Origin: a virus
Virus record (IMG/VR): IMGVR_UViG_3300022752_000385
Span: 1 to 24,244 of that record
Direction: 5' to 3' (one strand)
Length of the DNA stretch: 24,244 nucleotides
Part shown: positions 5,153 to 11,523 of the stretch, in pieces
Layout: every line of letters starts with the position of its first letter
Position numbering within the stretch: position 1 is the first letter of the stretch
Notes under the pieces: generated by a model
Told to the model about the DNA's origin: nothing
The model's database searches: none
What the model saw: the letters and a program-made list of their open reading frames with translations, nothing else
Made by a program: the position numbers and the translations under genes

Positions 5153-5476
5153 TTACATCCCAATTTTTCTTTCAAAATCTCTTAATCTATCTCGATTTTT
5201 ACTATATATTCCAAAACCTTTATCATCATCTTCATGTGCTCCATAACCTCTTTTTAATTTTTTATGAATTGCTTGAGCCAGTTTTTTTGCGTTATCTGAG
5301 TCCATTAAAAAATCTGCAAATTCAACCATTTCATCATTTCCAACTTCAGAAAACTCAAAACTAGAAATTATATCGTCAATAATTTTTCCAATATTTCTTT
5401 TTTCTCTTTCATTTTCTAATATTACTCGTCTAGTTATTCTTGACAAGTCTCTTTCGTTAAATCTTGTTACCCTCAT
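5153..5476 (-). CDS. Putative head-cargo protein, 107 aa
   Basis: Residues 1-22 (MRVTRFNERDLSRITRRVIL, then EN) follow the shared amphipathic pattern and end in I-L-E/N, a fit to the (I/L)-x-E cleavage rule. The rest is helical: KRNIGKIIDDIISSFEFSEV, an acidic middle, and SDNAKKLAQAIHKKLKRGYG, then a basic end (KNRDRLRDFERKIGM). A small, charged, helical product fits an internal head protein. It has a late-type box at 5492-5499 and a terminator at 5101-5130, so it is a single-gene transcript. The family is unknown. Confidence 0.75.
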   Translation of the reverse strand: MRVTRFNERDLSRITRRVILENEREKRNIGKIIDDIISSFEFSEVGNDEMVEFADFLMDSDNAKKLAQAIHKKLKRGYGAHEDDDKGFGIYSKNRDRLRDFERKIGM

Positions 5477-5491
5477 AATAATACTTTTAGT

Positions 5492-5499
5492 ATAAATAT
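5492..5499 (-). promoter_or_regulatory. Late-type box ATATTTAT
   Basis: Minus strand ATATTTAT with an extra AT upstream (ATATATTTAT), 15 bases before the ATG at 5476. Confidence 0.5.
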
Positions 5500-5520
5500 A
5501 TTGTTAGTTATTATTTTTGA

Positions 5521-6078
5521 TTATGCAAAATTGTTATTTATAGAATTGTTCATAACAAAATCAAAATTTCCACAAGGGAGTCTATTTTGTAGGTTTTCAG
5601 AAAGTTTTTTATTACTTAGAGTAAATTTGAAAAACCCATCAGAAAAGAAAGTTTCATCTCTAAGCCCTTTTGTTTCCAACCTTGTAGAAAATTTTTCTTC
5701 ATCACAAACATAGGTAATCCTTGATAATCCCTGAGACCATTCTAAGGCACCACCTTCTAAATTATTAATTATAATTTCAACACCTATATCACCAGTCAGT
5801 ACTCGAACACTTTTAATTTTACCTCTCAGGTTAAATTCTTCATTATAACTACTCCAAACAATCATGTCATCTTGTGAAAGTGGTTGAAGTTTAAAGGATT
5901 CTTCGGTATATTCGTTATATTCACTATTAACCCATTTTGTTTCTGATGGGATTGTAGTAAATTTTACGGTTTTTCCAATTAAATCATCGAAATTTACATT
6001 TTGTGGATTAGATTCTTTAATAATTCTTTTAACTATATTAGCTAAATCAGATTCTGTAAGTCTTATAATTTTTTTCAT
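5521..6078 (-). CDS. Putative head-cargo protein, 185 aa
   Basis: The start at 6078 (MKKIIRLTESDLANIVKRII, then KES) is chosen over a longer frame that runs into tRNA-Leu. Residues 1-22 are nearly the same as the start of the 83-residue protein at 11250-11501 although the bodies differ, and end in I-K-E/S. The body has a beta-rich central region (IGKTVKFTTIPSETKWVNSE; LRGKIKSVRVLTGDIGVEII) that could be an OB- or SH3-like barrel, and an Asn-rich tail. No enzyme motif is seen. A late-type box lies at 6095-6102. Confidence 0.78.
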   Translation of the reverse strand: MKKIIRLTESDLANIVKRIIKESNPQNVNFDDLIGKTVKFTTIPSETKWVNSEYNEYTEESFKLQPLSQDDMIVWSSYNEEFNLRGKIKSVRVLTGDIGVEIIINNLEGGALEWSQGLSRITYVCDEEKFSTRLETKGLRDETFFSDGFFKFTLSNKKLSENLQNRLPCGNFDFVMNNSINNNFA

Positions 6079-6094
6079 AATAATATTTTTATTT

Positions 6095-6102
6095 ATAAAT
6101 AT
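6095..6102 (-). promoter_or_regulatory. Late-type box ATATTTAT
   Basis: Minus strand ATATATTTATA, 16 bases before the ATG at 6078; this copy also contains TATAAATA, identical to the T4 late consensus. Confidence 0.5.
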
Positions 6103-6125
6103 ATTGTTAATTGAAAAAAGTTTTG

Positions 6126-6199
6126 TACCTCCAGCAGGACTCGAACCTGCAAAATTCATTTTCTAAGAATGACTCGTATACCAATTCCGACATGGAGGT
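6126..6199 (-). tRNA. tRNA with UAG (Leu) anticodon but short variable loop
   Basis: Minus strand: perfect acceptor ACCTCCA/TGGAGGT, D arm TCG/CGA with a GGAATTGGTA loop typical of tRNA-Leu, anticodon arm TCATT-CTTAGAA-AATGA, T arm GCAGG-TTCGAGT-CCTGC. Anticodon UAG reads CUA/CUG Leu codons. The variable region is only about five bases, so this is class I, whereas bacterial tRNA-Leu is class II. It is not an amber suppressor, which would need CUA. Confidence 0.85.
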
Positions 6200-6208
6200 A
6201 TTTTATTG

Positions 6209-6280
6209 AGGTCGGGGTGGGATTTGAACCCACATACTACGGTTTTGCAAACCGAGACTTTACCAATCAGACACCCGACC
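6209..6280 (-). tRNA. tRNA-Cys (GCA)
   Basis: Minus strand: acceptor GGTCGGG/CCCGACC, anticodon stem CGGT/ACCG with loop TTGCAAA (anticodon GCA), T arm GTGGG-TTCAAAT-CCCAC, discriminator U as expected for Cys. The D stem is weak, with almost no pairing visible. It begins 2 bases after the stop of the upstream gene. Confidence 0.85.
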
Positions 6281-6282
6281 AA

Positions 6283-6738
6283 TTAACGACAGTGATGGTC
6301 TGCCGCCCTTGTTGCAATTTGATTATCAGGTTTTATATTTGCTTTATAACCCAATGAATGAACCCAACCCACCGCAGGTCCAACAAGTCTTGAACTAAAA
6401 TGTTTTTCTTCTGAATTATAGTCCAAATCAATTTCAACTTTAACATTTATCTTACTTGTTAACCAATTTGCAACCTCGATAGAATATTCACATTCATTCC
6501 AAAGCCTTGTCCATTTATCTCTTATTTTTTTTATCTTTTGTTTGTTATAAATGTAATGAACACCTCTGTTTCCGTACCTATATGCAATTGCCGTTACATA
6601 TACAGTATTTCTTCTGTGATTTTGGGAATCAGTTCCTATATGAATTTCTATATAAGGACATTCATTTAAAATATCCAACGTGTGTTTTGGTATATCGATT
6701 ACAGTGTCACCGTCAACTTTTTTAAATACGCGGTTCAT
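6283..6738 (-). CDS. DUF458/YkuK-like RNase H-fold protein
   Basis: The 151-residue protein contains IEIHIGTDSQNHRRNTVYVT, the hallmark first strand and acidic residue of the DUF458 (YkuK) RNase H-like family. It is followed by AIAYRYGNRGVHYIYNKQKI, then EIDLDYNSEEKHFSSRLVG with a second acidic cluster, and GWVHSLGYKANIKPDNQIAT with a C-terminal RAADHHCR. This order of acidic residues fits an RNase H nuclease fold, with a nucleic-acid substrate inferred. The stop codon lies next to tRNA-Cys, so the mRNA and tRNAs are probably co-transcribed, and a role in tRNA or RNA processing is possible. Confidence 0.8.
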   Translation of the reverse strand: MNRVFKKVDGDTVIDIPKHTLDILNECPYIEIHIGTDSQNHRRNTVYVTAIAYRYGNRGVHYIYNKQKIKKIRDKWTRLWNECEYSIEVANWLTSKINVKVEIDLDYNSEEKHFSSRLVGPAVGWVHSLGYKANIKPDNQIATRAADHHCR

Positions 6739-6760
6739 AAATTGATTTGGGTAAGAAAAT

Positions 6761-7144
6761 TCAAAATTTCATAATTAAACCTGTTGTGTAAAATACTTGA
6801 CTATTGCTCACTCCTGTTATAAATATTCTTTGAAAAATTTTAATATTTGAAGATACATAAAATCTTAATCGTATATCGTAGGACCCGGCAAAAATTAAAT
6901 CATTAATTGTTAAATTTGAAAATGTTTCAACCAAATTTATGCTTTTAAGTTTTGTACTTATGGATAACTGAAACTTATTATATTTTAATCTATAAACAAA
7001 ATCACTTTTTTGTTTGAAAACTATTTTTTCAAAATTTGATTTAGCAATGGAATCGTAATTTATGTTGGTATAAGTTCTCATTAAAGGTTGAGAAAAAATT
7101 ACCTGATGGATTAGTAATCCAAATATTAAAATTAGGGGTTTCAT
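6761..7144 (-). CDS. Secreted unknown protein, 127 aa
   Basis: The start at 7144 (MKPLILIFGLLIHQVIFSQP) gives a textbook Bacteroidetes Sec signal peptide with likely cleavage before Q19; the longer frame from 7168 would add a non-signal segment. The mature part (LMRTYTNINYDSIAKSNFEK; YRLKYNKFQLSISTKLKSIN) is beta-rich, basic and ends in F (GLIMKF), a form seen in outer-membrane or periplasmic proteins. It follows the 165-residue gene by 10 bases. Phage genes with host-type signal peptides suggest action on the envelope. Confidence 0.7.
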   Translation of the reverse strand: MKPLILIFGLLIHQVIFSQPLMRTYTNINYDSIAKSNFEKIVFKQKSDFVYRLKYNKFQLSISTKLKSINLVETFSNLTINDLIFAGSYDIRLRFYVSSNIKIFQRIFITGVSNSQVFYTTGLIMKF

Positions 7145-7154
7145 AATATATAAT

Positions 7155-7652
7155 TTATTTAATTTCAAAAGCGCATCTCATAATTTTTTTGGTTTTAACC
7201 GCGTCATCGAAATTTCCAATAACAACACCATCTTTAATTGTAAATGCGTGGTGTCTAACTAAAACAAAAAATGTTCCTTTTGGATTTTGTTTAATAAAAG
7301 TTCCAACGGTCATTTGTCTTAATTTGGGTTCTCCTTTGATTGTGACGTTATAAGACAATGAATTAATCAATGTGGAACTTTTTCTAACACCAACAGGATA
7401 AACTTTTTTGTTGTTTACAGTAGTTCTATTGTCAGCCATTCTTACAAGCTTACTTACAGTTCCGTAAGTTCCTTTTTTTGGTTTTCTACCAAATTGTTCT
7501 GCAACATACTTATGTGCGTTGTCATATGGAATGTCAAATGAAGATGCAAATGCTCTAACAACACAATCGGCTTTTTCTGATTTTGCGATTATTGAGTCTG
7601 AATAACCTTGAATTGCTTTTGAAGTAATTTCGTATGGAAGTTTGTTTTTCAT
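7155..7652 (-). CDS. Papain-like fold protein, putative cysteine peptidase
   Basis: The ATG at 7652 (MKNKLPYEITSKAIQGYSDS) is preferred because the TAnnTTTG box overlaps the longer frame. Residues 33-38 (ADCVVRAFA) give a Cys at a helix start. Later, RHHAFTIKDGVVIGNFDD supplies His and Asn/Asp in the order Cys-His-Asn seen in papain-fold enzymes. About 165 residues is right for one such domain. The substrate is unknown, and an inactive or transglutaminase-like member is possible. The short gap to the secreted-protein gene suggests co-transcription. Confidence 0.65.
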   Translation of the reverse strand: MKNKLPYEITSKAIQGYSDSIIAKSEKADCVVRAFASSFDIPYDNAHKYVAEQFGRKPKKGTYGTVSKLVRMADNRTTVNNKKVYPVGVRKSSTLINSLSYNVTIKGEPKLRQMTVGTFIKQNPKGTFFVLVRHHAFTIKDGVVIGNFDDAVKTKKIMRCAFEIK

Positions 7653-7656
7653 AATA

Positions 7657-7684
7657 CAAATATACAAAAAATATTTAATTCAAA
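7657..7684 (-). promoter_or_regulatory. Putative leaderless promoter
   Basis: Minus strand TATATTTG (7664-7657) ends 4 bases before the ATG at 7652. The nearest TTTG (7684-7681) is only 16 bases upstream, shorter than the usual 19-20, so the -33 assignment is weaker than in the other copies. Confidence 0.5.
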
Positions 7685-7713
7685 AAAATCTGATAAAATT
7701 TTTTATAAAAATG

Positions 7714-7744
7714 TTTGGTAGTTTAAATAAAATAACTATCTTTG
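7714..7744 (+). promoter_or_regulatory. Bacteroidetes-type promoter for the secreted-protein gene
   Basis: TTTG (7714-7717), 19 bases, TATCTTTG (7737-7744): a perfect consensus match. The ATG follows 40 bases later, so this transcript has a leader. Confidence 0.85.
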
Positions 7745-7784
7745 TATTGTAATCAGTTATTAACCATTTAAAAAAATTAAAGTC

Positions 7785-8210
7785 ATGAAAAATTTGTTTG
7801 TAAGTGTCTTGTTGACCTTTGTTAGTCTTGTATCTTTTTGTCAAACCTATACATTTGATGTAAAAAATTATGATTTGTATGTTGTAGATGATTTTCCAGA
7901 AAAAGACTCAATACTAAAAAATAGTAATATATCTAAATCTATGGTTTGTGATAGAAAATACACAATAGATTTAGATAGTATGATATTGAAGTTTTATGAG
8001 AATGGTGAGTTTGTTGAAAATTTTAAAATTACAAATGTAGTTGATTTTGATAATGAAACTTTAATATTCGTTGATTCCTACACAACAAAAACAAACTATA
8101 TGACTACAATTTATATTTATTTTAAATTACATGATAATAAAATAAATGATGTTTGTTTTTTGTGGCCAGACTTTTTGAATAATAGAACCTTTCTTAAAGA
8201 CATTAAATAA
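7785..8210 (+). CDS. Secreted protein, paralogue of the gene at 9019
   Basis: The 141-residue protein starts with a Sec signal peptide (MKNLFVSVLLTFVSLVSFCQ), cleavage expected near residue 19. The mature part resembles the protein at 9019-9441: both have a (K/T)YxIDLD strand, then a (N/G)GEF segment and a similar C-terminal beta region. A small periplasmic or surface beta-protein is likely. It is one of the few rightward genes here and forms its own transcription unit with a consensus host promoter at 7714-7744 and a terminator at 8213-8240. This suits early or constitutive expression. Confidence 0.8.
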   Translation: MKNLFVSVLLTFVSLVSFCQTYTFDVKNYDLYVVDDFPEKDSILKNSNISKSMVCDRKYTIDLDSMILKFYENGEFVENFKITNVVDFDNETLIFVDSYTTKTNYMTTIYIYFKLHDNKINDVCFLWPDFLNNRTFLKDIK

Positions 8211-8212
8211 TA

Positions 8213-8240
8213 AAAAACCCCCATTTTTCGGGGGTTTTTT
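8213..8240. terminator. Bidirectional terminator
   Basis: AAAAAACCCCC (8212-8222) and GGGGGTTTTTT (8230-8240) form a G+C-rich stem with A and U tails on either side. It serves the rightward gene ending at 8210 and the leftward gene ending at 8263. Confidence 0.88.
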
Positions 8241-8262
8241 AATTTTAATATTTTAATATTAA

Positions 8263-8886
8263 TTAAAATCCTCTAGCAAGGTCAATAGCAGCTTCACAAG
8301 TAGTATTACCAACCACTAAACCTGCAGTGTCTAAAGGAACTCGCAGAGCTCCTCCGTTATATTCAATGTAAATTATATTATTACCAAATTTTGGTTCTGC
8401 TCTTGCGGCTTCCCATTCTTTTTTTAGAGTTGCTTTGGTTGTAGGGTTTCTTTCTGCTACCCATTTATCATAAGCATATTGTACCGTACTATTCCAAGAT
8501 GTTAAACTGGTTTTCGCTATTACCGTTACAGTGGCCGTTTTCCCTACAGGGACAATCGCTTGTTCCTCACCATTATCATGATTACTGTGTTTTGAAACTC
8601 CACCAATGGAAACTTTATGGTCTGTCAATTGGTCAGTACTTAATCCTTTTCCAAAAACTCCAATTCTAGTTATGTATGCAATTTCTGTTCCGGTATTCTT
8701 AACCGTGCAAGTAACTAAAAATTGGTCCATACCTGTACTACAAACGGTTCTATTAACTGCCGCAGGACCTGTAACAAGTGCTAATGTTGTATTACCTAAA
8801 CCTTCCATCAAATATTGTCTTGATGATGCATTTTGATGCATTTCCAAAATTCTTTGTTTTTCTTGTTCTGAAATTATAAACTTCAT
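8263..8886 (-). CDS. Putative head-cargo protein with RQYLMEG processing site, 207 aa
   Basis: The N-terminus (MKFIISEQEKQRILEMHQNA, then SSRQYLMEG) holds two (I/L)-x-E sites: I-L-E at 13-15 and L-M-E/G at 26-28. The same SRQYLMEG block begins the otherwise different protein at 9480-9983. The body looks like an extracellular-style beta domain: VNRTVCSTGMDQFLVTCTVK, NTGTEIAYITRIGVFGKGLS, then VPVGKTATVTVIAKTSL, which recalls Ig-like or late-embryogenesis-type folds. It has a lone Cys pair (C50, C60). Late-type box at 8921-8928; convergent terminator at its 3' end. Confidence 0.78.
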   Translation of the reverse strand: MKFIISEQEKQRILEMHQNASSRQYLMEGLGNTTLALVTGPAAVNRTVCSTGMDQFLVTCTVKNTGTEIAYITRIGVFGKGLSTDQLTDHKVSIGGVSKHSNHDNGEEQAIVPVGKTATVTVIAKTSLTSWNSTVQYAYDKWVAERNPTTKATLKKEWEAARAEPKFGNNIIYIEYNGGALRVPLDTAGLVVGNTTCEAAIDLARGF

Positions 8887-8920
8887 AATTTTTTGTTTTT
8901 TATGTTTTTTTATTTTAATT

Positions 8921-8928
8921 ATAAATAT
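8921..8928 (-). promoter_or_regulatory. Late-type box ATATTTAT
   Basis: Minus strand ATATATTTAT, 34 bases before the ATG at 8886. Confidence 0.45.
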
Positions 8929-9018
8929 ATCAATAGTTTAAAAAAACAAATTAATTTTTTATTTATTTGATTTTTATGTGTATATTTGTAGAAAATAATT
9001 ATTTAAAAAATAAACCTC

Positions 9019-9441
9019 ATGAAAACACTTCTTTTAACCTTCGGTCTTTTGTTATCCACATTTAGTTTTTCTCAAAAATTAGTAATTGAAATTTTTGAAA
9101 GACAAGAATTAATTTCTTATAGAAATACAACTTTAGACTCAGTACTTATGAGTCCTGATGAAGTTAGTGAGCTTGAGGTCACAAAAACAACATATGTCAT
9201 TGATTTAGATGAAAAGACATCTTCTTACTTTGTTGGTGGAGAATTTTTAAGTGTTTTACCTGTTGATGTAATTCGTGCTGGCGATGGACTTTTTGTAGTA
9301 AAAATATTGGAAGAAGGATTTGATTATGGTTTAATTGTTCATATTGGCTATGACGGTGATAATGTTTTGTGGTATTGGAATGGCTACCAAATGACCACCG
9401 TCAAAAAAATGACAAAGTTTAATATTGTCAAATCTTCATAA
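9019..9441 (+). CDS. Secreted protein, paralogue of the gene at 7785
   Basis: The 140-residue protein opens with a signal peptide (MKTLLLTFGLLLSTFSFSQK) cleaved probably after residue 18. It matches the 7785 product in length, in the TTYVIDLDEKT strand, in VGGEFLSVLPV, and in a beta-rich C-terminal half (DYGLIVHIGYDGDNVLWYWN). The pair looks like a duplicated family, interleaved with head-cargo genes. A TATATTTG box at 8981-8988 lies upstream but without a well-spaced TTTG. Role unknown; envelope action or superinfection exclusion is a guess. Confidence 0.8.
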   Translation: MKTLLLTFGLLLSTFSFSQKLVIEIFERQELISYRNTTLDSVLMSPDEVSELEVTKTTYVIDLDEKTSSYFVGGEFLSVLPVDVIRAGDGLFVVKILEEGFDYGLIVHIGYDGDNVLWYWNGYQMTTVKKMTKFNIVKSS

Positions 9442-9447
9442 AACAAG

Positions 9448-9476
9448 AAACCCCATCTTTTATAGGTGGGGTTTTT
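9448..9476. terminator. Bidirectional terminator
   Basis: AAACCCCA (9448-9455) pairs with TGGGGTTT (9467-9474), followed by further T residues. It lies between the convergent genes ending at 9441 and 9480. Confidence 0.85.
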
Positions 9477-9479
9477 AAT

Positions 9480-9983
9480 TTATTTTGGATTTTGAGTTGG
9501 TGGTATAATGTTTTTAACAAATTTGACCATACATCTTAATGGTTTTACCCCACCATTAATCGTATTCATACTTATAACGACTCCACTTTCTTCAGATAGG
9601 TTATATTGTTTACCCATATTTCCAATGAAATAGTTTTGTAAATTTTTATCACTAGTTATAAATCGATATTGATTTTTACCAACAGCCGTTCCTGTTGATA
9701 TTTGAGTTCCACCAAATTTTATACCCGCAATACTTTTAAATTCATCTAAATTCAAAACTATATTTGACATAAAATCTTCTATTTTAACTTTAACAAAAGA
9801 ACTACTATCAAAATATTCTTTATTGTTTGTATCCATTTTGATAGGAACGTTTACTATTATTGGTAATTGTCCATTTTCACTACCTTCCATTAAATATTGT
9901 CTTGATTTTTCTTGTAATCTTCTAATTTCTAACATCAAGTTTGATTGTTGGATGTGTCTAATTTTGCTATAACTTCTATTCAT
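9480..9983 (-). CDS. Putative head-cargo protein, 167 aa
   Basis: The N-terminal 33 residues (MNRSYSKIRHIQQSNLMLEI, RRLQEKSRQYLME) are basic and helical and end in L-M-E/G, matching the processing block of the 207-residue protein. An earlier L-Q-E is at 23-25. The rest is beta-rich with few charges (LPIIVNVPIKMDTNNKEYFD; LDEFKSIAGIKFGGTQISTG) and a final KPLRCMVKFVKNI. The family is unknown. A late-type box lies at 10001-10008. Confidence 0.75.
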   Translation of the reverse strand: MNRSYSKIRHIQQSNLMLEIRRLQEKSRQYLMEGSENGQLPIIVNVPIKMDTNNKEYFDSSSFVKVKIEDFMSNIVLNLDEFKSIAGIKFGGTQISTGTAVGKNQYRFITSDKNLQNYFIGNMGKQYNLSEESGVVISMNTINGGVKPLRCMVKFVKNIIPPTQNPK

Positions 9984-10000
9984 AATTTTGTAATTTAAAT

Positions 10001-10008
10001 ATAAATAT
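10001..10008 (-). promoter_or_regulatory. Late-type box ATATTTAT
   Basis: Minus strand ATATATTTAT, 17 bases before the ATG at 9983 and just after the terminator at 10019-10048. Confidence 0.5.
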
Positions 10009-10018
10009 ATTATAAAAC

Positions 10019-10048
10019 AAAAAAGGTGTTGTTTTCAACACCTTTTTT
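10019..10048. terminator. Bidirectional terminator after the tRNA
   Basis: GGTGTTG (10025-10031), loop TTTT, CAACACC (10036-10042), with six A to the left and six T to the right. On the minus strand it ends the tRNA transcript before the late box of the next gene. Confidence 0.88.
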
Positions 10049-10057
10049 AATTTTAAT

Positions 10058-10127
10058 AAGTCGCAACGGGATTCGAACCTGTGACACGTCCTGATTTGGA
10101 TTGCTCTACCAACTGAGCTATACGACT
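10058..10127 (-). tRNA. tRNA, Trp (CCA) suggested, anticodon stem incomplete
   Basis: Minus strand: acceptor AGTCGTA/TGCGACT, D arm GCTC-AGTTGGTA-GAGC, T arm ACAGG-TTCGAAT-CCCGT (one mismatch). The anticodon region ATCCAAATCAGG would be a normal Trp loop (ATCCAAA) followed by the 3' stem TCAGG. The expected 5' stem CCTGA is absent, leaving the gene 3-5 bases short. It may be decayed, or the isotype may be wrong. Confidence 0.7.
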
Positions 10128-10152
10128 TATTTAATATATTAACCTACCTCAA

Positions 10153-10278
10153 TTATAATTCATTAGAATCTAAATATAAAGCTTCTTTTTCTTCATATTC
10201 AAAAAATTCTTTCATGTATTGAAAATAATCTTCTGAGTTAATAAAATCATAATGTAATTGTTCAAAGATGTCTTCCAT
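10153..10278 (-). CDS. Small acidic protein, 41 aa
   Basis: Starting at the ATG at 10278 gives 41 residues (MEDIFEQLHYDFINSEDYFQ, YMKEFFEYEEKEALYLDSNE, L); a longer frame would read into tRNA-Arg. The product is very acidic and aromatic and probably a helix pair. It lies between two tRNA genes in the same orientation, so it likely shares their transcript. Small acidic phage proteins often inhibit host DNA-binding factors, but nothing in the sequence shows that here. Confidence 0.6.
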   Translation of the reverse strand: MEDIFEQLHYDFINSEDYFQYMKEFFEYEEKEALYLDSNEL

Positions 10279-10293
10279 AATTATTTTTTTTAG

Positions 10294-10365
10294 TAGTCCC
10301 ATCAGGATTCGAACCTGAAAGATTTCTTTAGAAGAGAAATATGTTTCCATTTACATCATGGGACC
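10294..10365 (-). tRNA. tRNA-Arg (UCU)
   Basis: Minus strand: acceptor GGTCCCA/TGGGACT, D stem ATG/CAT, anticodon arm TTTCT-CTTCTAA-AGAAA with anticodon TCT, T arm TCAGG-TTCGAAT-CCTGA, discriminator A. AGA is a favoured Arg codon in this AT-rich sequence. A TATATTTG box at 10393-10386 lies just upstream but lacks a spaced TTTG. Confidence 0.92.
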
Positions 10366-10410
10366 ATTTCAATTAGTTCTTATTACAAATATATTAAATT
10401 TTGTTTAAAT

Positions 10411-10439
10411 AAAAAACCCCCAATTTAAAAAAAGGGGGG
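10411..10439 (-). terminator. Rho-independent terminator
   Basis: CCCCC (10417-10421) and GGGGGG (10434-10439) flank an A-rich loop; on the minus strand the stem is followed by TTTTTT. It ends the three-gene cargo operon 11501-10461. Confidence 0.75.
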
Positions 10440-10460
10440 TTAATTATAAAAAAGATAATT

Positions 10461-10760
10461 TTACATTCCAATAATCAAATCATCAGGATTAAATCCTTTT
10501 GAACCTTTGATTTTATCTTCAACTTCATCGTACATAAATGTTTTAACTACCGCCAAAATTGATTGTTCTGATTGAGCAATTTTTGTTTCCATCCAATCTT
10601 CAAGTTGTTCACCTTCTTCCATCATTTCCCACATTTTATGTGCCAATGTTGCAATTGTAAAAAGTTGTTGTTTTGCCATGTAAGAACCTCTTTCTTCAGA
10701 TTCATGTAAAGAGTCTTTTATTTGTCTAAGTTGTTCTTCTGTTATAATGATTCTTCCCAT
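10461..10760 (-). CDS. Putative head-cargo protein, helical, 99 aa
   Basis: Residues 1-20 (MGRIIITEEQLRQIKDSLHE) are followed by S, giving an L-H-E/S site. The body (SYMAKQQLFTIATLAHKMWE, MMEEGEQLEDWMETKIAQSE) resembles a helical domain I recall from T4-like phages of aquatic bacteria, with the pattern of KxQL, then a W-x-x-x-KI helix and a final AVVKTFMYDE helix. Function there is unknown. It follows the 157-residue gene with one base between, so it is part of a cargo operon ended by the terminator at 10411-10439. Confidence 0.78.
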   Translation of the reverse strand: MGRIIITEEQLRQIKDSLHESEERGSYMAKQQLFTIATLAHKMWEMMEEGEQLEDWMETKIAQSEQSILAVVKTFMYDEVEDKIKGSKGFNPDDLIIGM

Positions 10761-10761
10761 T

Positions 10762-11235
10762 CTAAGCTCGTTTTACAGTTTTTATAAAACCTTCATTTAT
10801 TCCTTTTAATTGTGCAATTGCATCATAATAATTAGTTAATGCTTCCTCTAATTTATCATATCTTAATTCCAAATCTTCTCCTCTTGATGTTTTTTCTAAT
10901 TTTTTAATTCTATTTTCTATTTTGGTTTTTGTTGCTTGTTCATACAATTTATCTAAATCTACTTCTATTTCTTCTAATTCCTTTTGTAAATTTTTTGCTC
11001 TGTTTCTAACTCTTGCATAAGCAGCTTCCATATTTGAATTCAATAAACTTCCACCAGTAAAAAAAATGCCAATATTTTCTCCAAACGTAACAAATCTATT
11101 AAAAAGACCAACAGTATTTGCTTTTAATCTATCCCCCAAACCTTCATTTATCATAATTTTTTGTGAGCGTTCTATTATGTATCTTTTTTCTACTTGCTCA
11201 TTTAACTCTTTTATTTTTTTAATTTTTGTATTCAT
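10762..11235 (-). CDS. Putative head-cargo coiled-coil protein, 157 aa
   Basis: The N-terminus (MNTKIKKIKELNEQVEKRYI, IERSQKIMINEG) has three candidate sites: L-N-E (11-13), I-I-E (20-22) and I-N-E/G (29-31). Residues 33-70 include a hydrophobic FGENIGIFFTGGSLLNS stretch, and residues 70-150 form a long charged coiled coil (ARVRNRAKNLQKELEEIEVD; TKIENRIKKLEKTSR). A Lys/Glu-rich coiled coil would suit a scaffold-associated or internal head protein. It is the middle gene of a three-gene operon. Confidence 0.75.
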   Translation of the reverse strand: MNTKIKKIKELNEQVEKRYIIERSQKIMINEGLGDRLKANTVGLFNRFVTFGENIGIFFTGGSLLNSNMEAAYARVRNRAKNLQKELEEIEVDLDKLYEQATKTKIENRIKKLEKTSRGEDLELRYDKLEEALTNYYDAIAQLKGINEGFIKTVKRA

Positions 11236-11249
11236 ATCTAAATTTATTT

Positions 11250-11501
11250 CTATCTTAATTTTCTTTTTAATTCTTCGATGATGTTTTCTAACATTCTAAC
11301 TTGATGTTTGACCAAATCTTTGGCTTCCTCAATTTTTCTTCCATCTCCTTTTTTTGTTGCAGAATCTAAATCTTCTAAAGAATAAGATACTCTTTTACAT
11401 GTACCTCTGAAATCTTCAGCAACTTGATTTATGCTTTCATTAATTGTTCTTTTAACAATTTTATTTAAATCAAATTCAGTCAGTCTAACTATTTTTTTCA
11501 T
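11250..11501 (-). CDS. Putative head-cargo protein, 83 aa
   Basis: The first 23 residues (MKKIVRLTEFDLNKIVKRTI, NES) are nearly the same as those of the protein at 5521-6078, ending I-N-E/S. The remaining 60 residues are unrelated to that protein: VSYSLEDLDSATKKGDGRKI and ISKDLVKHQVRMLENII-like helices with a basic end (EELKRKLR). After cleavage only a small basic helical peptide would remain, similar in style to T4 internal proteins. It is the first gene of the operon, with no clear late box upstream. Confidence 0.75.
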   Translation of the reverse strand: MKKIVRLTEFDLNKIVKRTINESINQVAEDFRGTCKRVSYSLEDLDSATKKGDGRKIEEAKDLVKHQVRMLENIIEELKRKLR

Positions 11502-11523
11502 TTTTATTCGATTAATTTATTTA

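Noticed and set aside
6126-6199. Amber-suppressor tRNA
   Set aside because: The anticodon is 5'-UAG-3', which reads CUA codons; a UAG suppressor needs CUA as its anticodon.
8606-8836. Rightward open frame of 76 codons
   Set aside because: Fully antisense to the 207-residue cargo gene, which has the better protein features and its own promoter-like box.
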